Assembly (NCBI RefSeq): GCF_001715535.1
Contig: NZ_CP017015.1
Span: forward strand, 372,001 to 436,000
Direction of reading: 5' to 3'
DNA: 64,000 nt
Origin: Spiroplasma helicoides
GTDB taxonomy: Bacteria > Bacillota_I > Bacilli_A > Mycoplasmatales > Mycoplasmataceae
Shown here: positions 23,196 through 32,880 of the stretch, piece by piece
Numbering within the stretch: position 1 is the first letter of the stretch
Layout of the letters: each line of letters opens with the position of its first letter
Notes under the pieces: generated by a model
The model's database searches: none
Told to the model about the DNA's origin: nothing
The model's input: the letters and a program-made list of their open reading frames with translations, nothing else
Position numbers and translations under genes: made by a program

Positions 23196-23843
23196 ATGAA
23201 ATTAAATAAAATACAAGATATTATAAATATTTTTTCAGAAAAAGATAATTTTATTTTTTGAAAAATGGGTACAAAAATTGCTTCAATCATGGATAATTTT
23301 TATTTATATTACTCTAAATTACCTGACAAATACAAATCTACAAATATTCAAATTGAGAACCAAAATGAAAAGTTTTTGTTAAAATGTGTAGATCAAAATA
23401 TAACACCATCATCTTCTAGAAATGAACCAGTCTCTAAATCTGCTATAAGACAATATATTGATGTTTTATGTTCTTTCAATATAATAGTAGAAAGTAACAT
23501 TAAATTTAATTATATAGTTTTAAATAGAAGCACTTTAAAATACGATTATGAATTTATACCATCTGATATATTTTTAGATCTATTAAAAAATTTTGAAAAC
23601 TATCAATATCCTCAAGTAAAAAAAATATTTTATAGTGCATTAGTAAGTTTTCTAGCTACTTTTTTAAATGATATGGATTTTTTATTCATAAATACTTCTA
23701 AAAAACAAAAAGAGTATATTAGTTGTAAAGAAATAAAAAGGCAATCTAAAAAAACAGGATATGATTATTTCTTAGACTGTTTTAAATTCTACGGTAATAA
23801 TTTGGATGATATTCACGAAAATATAATTAGAAAATTTGCTTAG
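23196..23843 (+). CDS. Unrecognised protein overlapping the DUF262/DUF1524 gene
   Basis: A 215-aa protein whose ATG lies 14 bp inside the 3' end of the DUF1524 part, behind TTGAGGAAATAT, so translation would be coupled. It is basic and helical with no signal peptide; segments such as SSSRNEPVSKSAIRQYIDVLCSFNIIVES resemble a small winged-helix-like unit, but this is only an impression. The overlap suggests it was a partner of the broken restriction gene. It remains intact although its neighbour is not. No family recognised. Confidence 0.75.
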
Positions 23844-24062
23844 TGTATTTCGAAATTTATAAAGTTAATTTTTATTTTAAAATTTAGTATAAAATATTAT
23901 TGGTAAATATTTAAATTAAATATTTATGTTAAATAATAACTTTTCATAGAATTATGCAAGATTTTGGTGTATAATTAATCTATGCTTTGGAAGTAATTAT
24001 GGAAATTTCCAAATCAATAATCAAATTAAATATGTTTTACATTAGAAAGATGGTGCACAAAA

Positions 24063-24632
24063 ATGGCTACAAAAGGACCAGATAAAGCAGCTGTAAAAAG
24101 AGCTGCATCTAACGCAAAAAGATCACAACACATCCAAACAAGAAAAAAAGCTAGTGACCCAAAACCAAATAAAATTGTTAACAAAGATATTAAATTAACA
24201 GAAGGACAAGCAAAATTTATTTGAGAAAAAGCAGAACCAGTTTCAGCAACTAACCCAGCAATTTTTAGAAAAGATGTTGCAGGTGCTATTATGAAAAATA
24301 GTGAATATGGATTAGAATCAGAATTTGGTTGAGTTAATACTTTAGTTGATCCAGATGGTGAATATGATGACGTAAACAACGTTGTTGCTATGCATTGAAT
24401 GAACGCAAAAGTTAAACGTAAACACCAAGAAATGTGAGTTGCTGTTGTTACAGGAGCAAGAGAAACACGTGAAATTTACAACTATATGAAAGAAACAAAA
24501 GTTCCAGCTGATGCTTTAGATAAAACTAAAAAAACTGTTTTATTCCAATCAGCAACTGTAGAACCTAGAAAAATTAATATAGAAATTAGAAAAGTTCCTA
24601 ATCCAGGACAAAAAATTGCAAAAAAAAATTAA
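24063..24632 (+). CDS. Conserved protein with degenerate HNH-like fold
   Basis: A 189-aa basic protein. A central stretch (IWEKAEPVSATNPAIFRKDVAGAIMKNSEYGLESEFGW, then DPDGEYDDVNNVVAMHWMNAKVKRK) follows the order of a bacterial HNH-like family whose members read RKD-x-x-G-x-x-I-x-x-x-x-Y-G, GW-x-x-DH, GG-x-D-x-x-N and HW-x-N. The DH pair, expected just after GW, reads VNTL here, so nuclease activity is doubtful. It is monocistronic, with an extended -10 (TGGTGTATAAT) near 23962-23972 and a leader of about 90 nt. It is close to the position where rplK might be guessed, but the sequence is not L11. Function unknown. Confidence 0.7.
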
Positions 24633-24754
24633 AATAACAATCAATACGAGGTTATAAATTCTTTGCTTTAAATTTTGTGTGAACTATCACTCATAAGCGA
24701 GGAATTTTTTTATGTGTATTGATAAGTTAATGTCTAAATAGGAGATTAAATAAT

Positions 24755-25339
24755 ATGAAAAAGTTAATTGCAATCATAAGTTCTTTTAGTATGGTTGCTT
24801 CAATGGCATCAATATCAGCAACTGTAAACTCATGCACCACTATAAAAGAAGCTGTTGAATTGAAGTATAAAAATTTAAAAAGCGATAAAGATGTTATTGA
24901 TTTATTGACAAATAAAGAAAAAGTTAATATTTTTCCAAATGGAAAACCATTGATAATCAAAGATAATAAATTAAATGATGATTATGATAAGCCATATGAT
25001 GATATTGCTGCAACTGGATTACATGTTGCAAAAATAAATGAAAGCTTAATTCAATTTGCTTCTAAAGAACATTTCAATTATTTAGGATATGACTTAAATG
25101 ATATTTTTGAAGATGTAGAAAGTTTAAAAGCAGAACAGTCACATGAAGATTACAATGCAAAATGAAAACTATATTTTGCCACAATAAATGGGAAAAAAGG
25201 TGAAGCTTCATTTATGTTGAACATCTATACATTTGATTTAGATATCAACTCAATTAAATTTGGAGCTCACAAGAGCGAAAAAGTCTACTACCGTACTATA
25301 AATCTTGTTAGTGATCAAAAATCAGCTGTAAATAAATAG
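24755..25339 (+). CDS. Small lipoprotein
   Basis: A 194-aa protein with a lipoprotein-type signal (MKKLIAIISSFSMVASMASISA) and Cys27 in VNSCTT. The mature part is Lys/Asp rich with a repeated LN-D-I pattern and ends in short strands (FDLDINSIKFGA). AGGAGA lies about 8 bp before the ATG. A strong terminator overlaps its end. Function unknown. Confidence 0.82.
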
Positions 25340-25350
25340 CTGATTTTTTT
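25317..25350 (+). terminator. Intrinsic terminator overlapping the lipoprotein stop
   Basis: AAAAATCAGCT and AGCTGATTTTTTT around a 10-nt loop that contains the TAG stop. Confidence 0.85.
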
Positions 25351-25445
25351 ATTTTTTTTTAATAAAAAATTTTTTAACTTATTTTATTTGTACAAAAAAT
25401 AATACCATAGAGTTATATATAAGAGAAAGTAAAGAGTCTAAGAAT

Positions 25446-26234
25446 ATGTATTTTTACTATAACTATCATTTAGATGATGTTAAAAATAAAATTCTTGATA
25501 ATTTTATTTTTAATACTTTTAAGGTGTATTACTATCTTATAGTATTTCTTTTTGTTATGGATTTTATACCATTTATGCTTGTTTTATTAGGTTATATCGA
25601 AACAAATTTTAGCATAGGTTTTTTAAGTGGTTTTTGAGCTTTTTGTCTTTATATTATTAATATAGGTTTTGGAATTAACTTTATCAACAAAACTAAAATA
25701 TTTTTTAACAATACTCCTAATTCTTATAAAATAGAATTATTGTATAAAAAGTATAGTATCTGATGTTATTTTATAGGGATATTTCAAATATTTATAATTT
25801 ATCGATACTATAATAAATTGGCTAAATCTTTGGGAAATCATGGTTTTATAATAAAATCAAAAAACAGGTATTTATTACCAACATTAGCTAATATGGATAA
25901 GAACAAAGATATTGAAAAGTTAGCAACTAATTACCCAAATAATTATAAAGAAAATATTCATTACACTTCTTTGCCTAAATTACCTGAAATTCAACAATTA
26001 CAAAGTTTTACTTTTTATTCTGAAATTTTTATAATCAAAGTTTTTAATGCAGTAGAGAATATAGATCTAAAAATAAAATTCAATAAAAAAACTGATTTAA
26101 AAATTGAAAAATCAACATTTTTTGAAGATAGCAAAATTTATGTAATTAAAATTCATGCTTTAAGCCATAATAAAAATAAAATAATTTTAAAATATGGAAA
26201 ATTTGACAAATCAGTATTTTATATATCAAAATAA
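25446..26234 (+). CDS. Membrane protein with extracytoplasmic or cytosolic C-terminal domain
   Basis: A 262-aa protein. Hydrophobic segments lie near residues 28-50, 57-78 and 105-122. The C-terminal 135 residues are soluble and beta-rich. The start ATG 25446 has only a weak AAAGAG upstream. No motif recognised. It stands alone between a terminator and the SemiSWEET gene. Confidence 0.7.
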
Positions 26235-26326
26235 TTTTAAAAAAACATTGTACACTTTTGATAATTTGCTTTGACGGTTAAGAATTTTGTATAATCATAT
26301 TATACATTTTGTAAAGGAGGCAAATT

Positions 26327-26665
26327 ATGAGTCAATCTACTTTAGATATAATAGGTAACGTTATCGGCTGACTTGGATTTACAACTAGTTTAACAATGCT
26401 TTTACCTCAGGTTATAAAAGTTATGAGAACTAGAGATACAAAATCTTTATCATTAATTATGTTTATATTAACATTTTTAAACGCTGTTTTGTGATTTGCT
26501 TATGGTTTATTAATTGCTCAAATGCAATTATATATTGCAAATGCATGCGCACTTGTTGCTAGTCTAATAATTATTGGATATATACTTGCTAATCACATAA
26601 AAGCTAAAAAGCAAAAAAACAATCAAGAAGTTGATGAACTGGTTAGTGATACAAAGAGCGATTAA
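26327..26665 (+). CDS. SemiSWEET-type PQ-loop sugar transporter
   Basis: A 112-aa protein with three membrane helices, the size of bacterial SemiSWEETs, which dimerise to move sugars. The PQ-loop signature reads MLLPQVIKVMRTRDTKSLS (about residues 23-41), with FLNAVLWFAYGLLI and NACALVASLIIIGYIL as helices 2 and 3. AAGGAGG stands about 7 bp before ATG 26327. It has its own terminator, so it is monocistronic. The C-terminus is a charged tail. Substrate unknown. Confidence 0.88.
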
Positions 26666-26675
26666 GCTCTTTTTT
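26653..26675 (+). terminator. Intrinsic terminator
   Basis: AAAGAGC, a 6-nt loop containing the stop codon, then GCTCTTTTTT. Confidence 0.75.
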
Positions 26676-26767
26676 AATGGAAAAATTTACTAAAATAATC
26701 AATTTATTTCAAAAACTTTCAAAATATTTTTTTATTTTAAGTTATTATATTTACAAGAGGTTTTAAT

Positions 26768-27547
26768 ATGCATAAACATGAAAGAAAAAAAATAATACTA
26801 GATGTTGTCAATGAAAAACGTTTTATTGAAACTAGAAATTTATTATTACTTTTAGAGTCAAAGGGTATAAATGAATCAACCGCAAGAAGAGACTTAAAAG
26901 AACTTGAATCTGAGAATAAAGTTCTTCTTTCTTTTGGTTCAGTAACTTCTAAAATATATGATCAATTTGAAAAAACAAGAGTTGAAAAAACAAGGGAAAA
27001 TAAAGCTGAAAAAGAAATCATTGGTCACAAAGCTGCTGAATTATTAGAAAAAGATGAAGTTATTTTTTGTTCAGGAGGAACATCAATCGAAAACTTTGTA
27101 AAACTAATTGATAAAAGAGTAAGATTATTGATCACTAATTCATTTCCTGTTTTTTTACAAGCATGAAAAAATGAAAATATTGCAGATGTATATTTATTGG
27201 GTGGTTTTTTTAGAGAAAAAACTCAAGTGTTTTTTAGTAATAACATTAAAAAATGAATTGAAGGCAAAAAATTCTCTAAGGCATTTTTTTCTTGTGTTAG
27301 TGTTGATGAAGCAGGAAATTTATATGATGACTTTGAACCAGAATCAACCTTGATGCAAGAAGTTATGACAAAAACAAAACAATTAGTTTTACTTGCTGAT
27401 TCTAGCAAATTTTTAAGTTATGGAGTTAACTTAATGTGTAACATGTCACAAGTAGATTATCTTGTAACAGATGATAAAACTAAGGATATAATCAAAGATT
27501 TAAATTGAGATGTAAAAGTAATTTTTGGAGGAACAAATGAACAATAA
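26768..27547 (+). CDS. DeoR/GlpR-family transcriptional regulator
   Basis: A 259-aa protein. The N-terminal winged helix reads MHKHERKKIILDVV and NESTARRDLKELESENKV (about residues 38-55), the DeoR HTH signature. The C-terminal effector domain has the family marks EVIFCSGGTS, LLITNSFPV, VYLLGGFFREKTQVFF and LLADSSKF. DeoR proteins of this class sense sugar phosphates. It overlaps the following sugar isomerase gene by 11 bp, and PTS and aldolase genes are close by, so it likely controls this sugar cluster. AAGAGG precedes ATG 26768. Confidence 0.92.
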
Positions 27548-28655
27548 CAGTTATACAGAAAAAGAAATTTATCAACAACCTGAAATGTGAAAACAAGTTT
27601 TTGAAATGTTTGAAAGTAACAAAGGAGAATATCAAAATTTAGCAACTAAGTACAAAGATTATAAAATAATTTTAACAGGAGCTGGAACAAGTCAATTTGT
27701 TGGAGACACAATTTATAATTACTTTATTGAAAAAGGATTGGATATACATAGTATTGCAACAACCAGTATTGTTGTTAACCCTTTAAAATATATTAAAAAA
27801 GATGAAAAAGTTCTATTAGTATCTTATGCTAGAAGTGGCAATTCTCCTGAATCGGTTGCTGCTGTTGAACTTGTAAATCAAGTTTCAAAAAATGCACATC
27901 ACATTGTAGTTACTTGTAATGAACAAGGGGAATTATATAAATTAAAAGATGTTTTAAAAAATATGGATGCAATTTTATTGCCACCTGAAACTAATGATAA
28001 AGGATTTGCTATGACTTCTAGCTTTAGCTCAATGTTATTAGCTTCTTCATTACTATTTTCATATATGGTAAAAGATGATTCTTTTGATAAATTTAATAAG
28101 TTTTATGAACTAGCAAATAATACTTTAAATAAAGCAGAAGAATTCACAAATATAATTGATTTAAAAAATATAGATAGATTAGTATTTTTAGGAGATTGTG
28201 AATTTTATGGTTTAACAAAAGAAGCCCGTCTAAAGCTTCTAGAATTAACTCAAGGAACTTATGCAACTTTTTATGATACATTCCTTGGATTTAGACATGG
28301 ACCTAAATCAATCTTGTCTGATAAAACCTTAATTTTCTTTTTGATGTCAAGTGAATCTAGAATGAGAAATTTCGAACAAGATTTAATTGAAGAAATATAT
28401 GATGAAAATAAAGTAAACAATTTATTTGTGTTAGAAAATAGTTCTAATAATAAAAATTTTGACAGAGTTCAATATATAAATCTAGAAAATAATGAATTGA
28501 ATAATATCTATATAGCATTACATTACATAATGTTTTTCCAAATATTTGCTTTGAGACAATCTGAAAAACAAGGATTCACACCTGATAATCCATGTCCAAC
28601 AGGAGAAGTAAATAGAGTAGTTAAAAAATTTACAGTTTATAAAGGAGAATTTTAG
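27537..28655 (+). CDS. agaS: SIS-domain sugar isomerase/deaminase, AgaS-like
   Basis: A 372-aa protein with two SIS (sugar isomerase) modules. SIS1: IILTGAGTSQFVGD, VLLVSYARSGNSPESVAAVE. SIS2: RLVFLGDCEFYGLTKEARLKLLELTQGTY, then FLGFRHGPKSIL, with the His of the FRHGP motif. Length and motifs fit AgaS, a galactosamine-6-phosphate deaminase/isomerase, rather than GlmS, which has an added glutaminase domain. The start ATG 27537 lies within the DeoR stop region (11-bp overlap) after TTTGGAGG. It would feed an amino-sugar phosphate toward tagatose or fructose phosphates; exact substrate uncertain. Confidence 0.85.
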
Positions 28656-28657
28656 TA

Positions 28658-28903
28658 ATGAGCTTATTGACTATCGCTCTATTGGTAGGATTTTTAGTTA
28701 GCACAGTTTTACTAGTTGTATATTTACTTTACTTATTTAAATGATCAAAATCTGGGATTAAAAATCCAGTTAATTTAAAAAACTCAGGTCAAAGCTTTAT
28801 GGCTATATTTTTTAGCAAATGGTTTAAAGTATTTTTAGTATTTACTTTGGCATTAATATCAATTTTTTGTCTATCAATGTTTATTGTTGAAATGACTAAA
28901 TAG
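28658..28903 (+). CDS. Small two-helix membrane protein
   Basis: An 81-aa protein starting 2 bp after the agaS-like stop (AAAGGAG lies upstream at the end of that gene). Hydrophobic helices cover about residues 3-24 and 56-78, with a short basic middle (KWSKSGIKNP). It completes the deoR-agaS operon. Function unknown. Confidence 0.78.
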
Positions 28904-28923
28904 TTTGACATTATTTGACATTA
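28904..28923. repeat. Tandem 10-bp direct repeat upstream of the PTS gene
   Basis: TTTGACATTA occurs twice back to back, with a third partial TTTA after it. It could hold a TTGACA -35 box or a regulator site for the DeoR protein encoded upstream. No matching -10 was placed with confidence. Confidence 0.5.
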
Positions 28924-29019
28924 TTTAGCAATTTATTTCAAATAAATGCAAAAAATTTCCAAAAAAAATAAAAAATTTTCATATTTTTTTCTATAATAAA
29001 ATTATGAAAGGAAATTAAT

Positions 29020-31080
29020 ATGGAGACTTTAGTAGAAAAAAAAGATAAAAAACAAAAAAAAGAAGTCTTAAGTAATGATCCAAAACCAAAAAATAAATTT
29101 TTTAGTCATTTGCTTGTTAAATTACAAGGTTTAGGTAAATCACTTATGTACCCAATTGCTTTGTTACCTTTTGCTGCTCTATTAAACAGATTTGGTTCTC
29201 TTGCTATGGAATTAAACCCAGTTCAAGCTGGGTCACCTAATGCAGGATGATGAATTGGGTTTATAATAGGTAAACCTGGTGCAACAATTTTTGATAATTT
29301 ACCGTTGTTATTTGCGATAGGAACAGCGTTTGGTTTATCAAAAGATCAAAGAGGTGAGGCAGCGCTAGTTGGAGCGGCTTTCTACTTGATTTTAGTAACA
29401 ATGCTAAATGAAGGTGGATTGCCTAAATTGTTCTATAGCAAAGTAAACACATTTTCAGCTTGAGGACAAGTTGAACAAACAGATTCTTCAAAGATTTGAC
29501 AGGATGGAGCGGGAGGAAGCTTCTCAAGTTTATTCTATGTCCCATAGTATGGACTTGCTGATGGCCAGTTAAGGGTTATTGGTGGTAAATACATCTTAAA
29601 CATAGGTGTGCTTGGAGGTATTGTTGCAGGTTGTTTATCAGCTTGATCATACAATAAATTTAGAAGTGTAAAACTTCCTCAGGCTTTATCATTCTTTGGG
29701 GGTAGAAGATTTGTACCTATGATTATTATGGTAGCTTCTATTCCAGTAGCATTCGCATTTGCAATAATATGACCTTGATTCCAATTTGCCTTAATTTCAT
29801 TTGGTAAATTGGTATCTTCTGGAGATTCATGAGCAATTCCAGGAGCTTTCTTATATGGATTTATAAACAGAATGGTACAACCAACAGGATTGCACCACAT
29901 TATAAATACATTCTTGTGATTCCAAATGCCTATAGAAGGTTATATTGTAGACTTCTATGGACACGTACAATTATTTAACGAAATGATGGGAACAGATGCT
30001 GCTAGTCAATTACTAGATGCATCTGGAAACCTTACAGAAACTGGTAGAACTGTTGCTCAAGGTATATCTAATAACATTTTTGGTGGTCAAATAATAGATG
30101 ACTCAAATTGAAGAGACTTCTTTAATATTAGAGATGGTGGATTACCAGAAGGATTATTAAAAGGAACTAACAATGGAGCACAATCATTTACAATATTCGG
30201 GGATATAAATGCGTTCCAAAAATCTATGGTATCAGGTAACTTCCAAACAGGTTACTTCCCAATGTTCTGAGGAGGACTTCCTGGAGCAGCCGTTGCTATG
30301 ATCTATTGTGCTGAAAAAAATAGAAGAAAAGAAACAGCAACATTCTTAGTTGGGGTTGCAGTAGTTGCAGCTTTAACTGGTATTGATGAACCGTTAGTAT
30401 TCTCATTTATATTTGTGGGACCAATACTATTGGTAATAAATGCTTTATTTACAGCCATTTTTGCAGCTTTAGCGGTTGCAATGCACATGCATATTGGATT
30501 TGGATTTAGTGGTGGATTTATTGACTACATAATCTCATTTGCAACATCATGAGGAATGAGTAAATATGAAGGATTAACAAATGGATCAATGTATGGAATA
30601 TTCTCAAATCCATTGTGGATGTTTGTACTTGCAGGACTTGCATTCCCAACATACTTCTTCACATTTACAATAATAATTAAAAAAATGGATATTAAAACAC
30701 CAGGTAGAGATGCAATTGAAGCACACGAAGGACATCCAGGTCCTCATCCAGGTGGTCCAAAAGAAAAAGCAGATAAAGGAAGTAAAAATGAAAAATATGC
30801 TAAATTAGCTGCAAATATCGGGGATATAGTAAAACTAGATAACATCGTAAAAATTGATAACTGTAGTACTAGATTAAGATTAACTGTAAAAGATAATAAA
30901 ACTGGTATTGATGATGCAGAAATTAAAAAATTAGGTATCTTTGGTGTTAAACGTCTTGGTACCGAAGGATTACAACTAATTGTCGGAACAGATGTAGAAC
31001 ACGTAGCTGTTCAATTACAAAAAATTTATGATGAATATCTGATATCTCTAAGTACTAATGTAGAAACAAACAAACAATAA
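29020..31080 (+). pseudogene. PTS EIICB, glucose/N-acetylglucosamine superfamily, interrupted by TAG
   Basis: The frame spans 686 sense codons but has an in-frame TAG at 29545-29547 (codon 176), a true stop in code 4. The downstream part is well conserved: PQALSFFGGRRFVPM, QPTGLHHIINTF, LTGIDEPLVFSFIFVGP, HMHIGFGFSGGFIDY for EIIC, and EIIB with DNCSTRLRLTV and phosphocysteine 615. The linker is rich in His/Gly/Pro. It would import and phosphorylate a hexose or amino sugar. Intact flanks suggest a recent nonsense change (for example CAG to TAG) or a sequence error. AAAGGAAA precedes ATG 29020. Context (AgaS, aldolase) favours an amino sugar. Confidence 0.85.
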
Positions 31081-31082
31081 TA

Positions 31083-31113
31083 AAAAATTCAGATTTTAAA
31101 TCTGAATTTTTTT
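31083..31113. terminator. Bidirectional intrinsic terminator
   Basis: AAAATTCAGATTT and its complement with A and T tracts between the convergent PTS and aldolase genes. Confidence 0.85.
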
Positions 31114-31957
31114 ATGCTCTATTGTTTGAACCAAAAGCTTGGATTTTTTTCTTTGCTTCAACCTTTACAAAGTCCACACCAGTTCTTCCATATTTTCTTG
31201 CATCATAACCACCAGGGTTTTTTTCAAATCAATCCTTGATACCTTGTGCACAAGCTATTTTTAAATCTGTTCCAATGTTAATTTTTGTTATTCCAAGACT
31301 AATAGCTTTTTGTAAATCTTCTAGAGGAACTTGACTTGAACCATGAAGCACAAGAGGGGTTTTAATTTTTTCGTTTAATTCTTTTAATAAATCAAATTGT
31401 AATTTGATTTCACCTTTGAATAAACCGTGACTAGTACCAATTGCAATTGCTAATGCATCTATTTGTGTTTGTTTTTCAAACTCTAATGCTTCATTAATAT
31501 CTGTATAACCATTTGAAGCTGAGTTTCTATCGTCTTCTTTTCCACCAACATGACCAATTTCTGATTCAACATCAACACCTTTACTTCTTGCATACTTTAC
31601 AATTTCTAAGGTTTCTTTTACATTTTCATCTAATGGTTTTAATGATGAATCTAGCATTACGCTCGAAAACCCAGCATCAACTGCTCTTTTGATTAATTCA
31701 ATATCAAATCCATGATCTCAATGTAATACTACTGGAACAGATGCATTTTGAGTTGCTGTCATTGCAAAGGAAAATACATAGTCTAACCCCATATATTTGG
31801 CAGCACTTTCAGTTACCATCAGAATAACTGGTGATTTTTCTTCTTCTGCAGCTTCAATAATTCCTTTCATCATTTCTAAATTATCAAAGTTAAACGCAGG
31901 AACAGCATATTTACCATTTCTTGCTTTTATTAGTTCTTCTTTTAAACTTGCTTTCAT
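31112..31957 (-). CDS. fba: Class II fructose/tagatose-bisphosphate aldolase
   Basis: A 281-aa minus-strand class II (zinc) aldolase, which interconverts a ketohexose 1,6-bisphosphate with dihydroxyacetone phosphate and glyceraldehyde 3-phosphate. Motifs: AVPAFNFDNLEMM, VVLHWDHG (metal His and catalytic Asp), VESEIGHVGGKEDD, AIGTSHGLFKG, LVLHGSSQVP and KINIGTDLK. The HxDH motif carries Trp (a TGA codon) where Leu is usual. It lies beside AgaS and PTS genes, so a tagatose role is possible, but mollicutes commonly have one class II aldolase for glycolysis; the two cannot be separated by sequence alone. GGAG precedes the start on its strand. Confidence 0.9.
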
Positions 31958-32087
31958 TTTTTCTCCATATATATTTCTACATTAATATTTTAAAGTATAT
32001 TTGTAAAAATCTTTAATAAGGAATAAAATTATTAACATAAATGTTTAAATGACATTATTTTAAGAAAAGGAGTTTTATCTAAGTTTT

Positions 32088-32744
32088 ATGGATGCATGGG
32101 GAGATATAGTCATAAGTTTTATAGCAACTCTTGTTGGAGCAGTTGTTTCTTCTGTTGTTACTATTTGAGCAACTTTGAAGATTGAAGATGTTAGAAATAG
32201 AGATTACAAAAAACTATTACTTGATTGAGTAGAATCAGATGATATTCATTTTTATGAAAAAAACTTTTATTTATACGAATTTTTTATTTATTTCAGAACC
32301 ATATTATCTGAGTATGAAACATCAGATTGAAGGTTTTTGTTTAAAACATTTAAAAAACTTCTAAGAATACAACAATTTTTATTTAAAAATAAAAAAACAA
32401 TTACTTTAGAAGGTAAAAAATTTGGTGGTAAAAAAGTATATATTTACTTTCAATTAAGTAATAAAAATACACAAAAGTCTAATAAAATTTTAGATAAAGT
32501 ATCTTCTTTTGATGTTAAGTTCTTTTATTCAATGCAAAAAACTTCAACAAGTTCCATTGTACCGATACCAGGAGATTTCTACTTAAATCACAAATTTCCT
32601 ATTTATCGCTATAATCTTGAAAAAAATAAATTAAACTATGTAGTTGATAAAAGTGATATTTTAAAAGTTATTTCATTACATATTAAAAATTGTGCAACAG
32701 AGATTAGAAAAGAGATTATAAGTCATTTAAAAGATATAAGTTAA
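32088..32744 (+). CDS. Hypothetical protein with N-terminal membrane anchor
   Basis: A 218-aa protein with one membrane helix (about residues 6-28) followed by a 190-residue charged, mixed alpha/beta domain. The first Met of the frame, ATG 32088, has AAAAGGAG about 15 bp upstream, farther than usual, so initiation may be weak. The frame contains the Trp-rich DWRFLF segment. I recognise no family. It precedes the Fic-like gene. Confidence 0.65.
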
Positions 32745-32824
32745 TTAACTCATTAGTGTTCAAACTCTTGTATAATGACAATTTTTACAATATAATAAAT
32801 ACATTAAAAAGTGAGGGGTATATT

Positions 32825-32872
32825 ATGTTTATTATGATCTATTCCTATGCTCACGAGAAGGAGAAAAGCTAG
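32825..32872 (+). other. Possible 15-codon leader ORF before the Fic-like gene
   Basis: ATG 32825 follows GTGAGGGG at a good distance and reads MFIMIYSYAHEKEKS before TAG 32870-32872, 8 bp before the Fic-like ATG. The last part of the leader contains the GAAGGAGA that serves the downstream gene, so its translation could affect downstream initiation. Chance is possible in such a short frame. Confidence 0.35.
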
Positions 32873-32880
32873 TTTTTAAA

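Larger units (their letters stand above)
19473..23209 (+). pseudogene. HEPN-like + DUF262 + DUF1524 (GmrSD-like type IV restriction) gene, broken by a frameshift and an IS
   Basis: Adding one T at 20576-20583 and removing the IS plus one 5-bp target copy restores one frame of 837 codons. The N-terminal 120 residues look like a DUF4145/HEPN-type helical domain with R98-x4-H103 (RNSNVH). DUF262 follows: IPSYQRDYRWG (about 196-206), LIDGQQRVTTS (DGQQR at 265-269) and FENLNSKGKELDTFD. The C-terminus has the DUF1524 HNH motif IEHIMPRELTSDW and LGNLLLIDNNANAGLKNF. DUF262 plus DUF1524 is the GmrS/GmrD pair, which cuts modified DNA using NTP; the HEPN-like fusion is my inference. As written, translation stops at 20583-20585. 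AAAGGG precedes ATG 19473. Confidence 0.85.

Noticed and set aside
24063-24632. Ribosomal protein L11 (rplK), suggested by the MA-x-K start and strong promoter
   Set aside because: The sequence has no L11 motifs; it follows an HNH-like family order instead.
26271-26295. TTGACG...TATAAT as the promoter of the SemiSWEET gene
   Set aside because: The spacer is only 13 bp. TATAAT at 26290 is plausible as -10, but this -35 is not.
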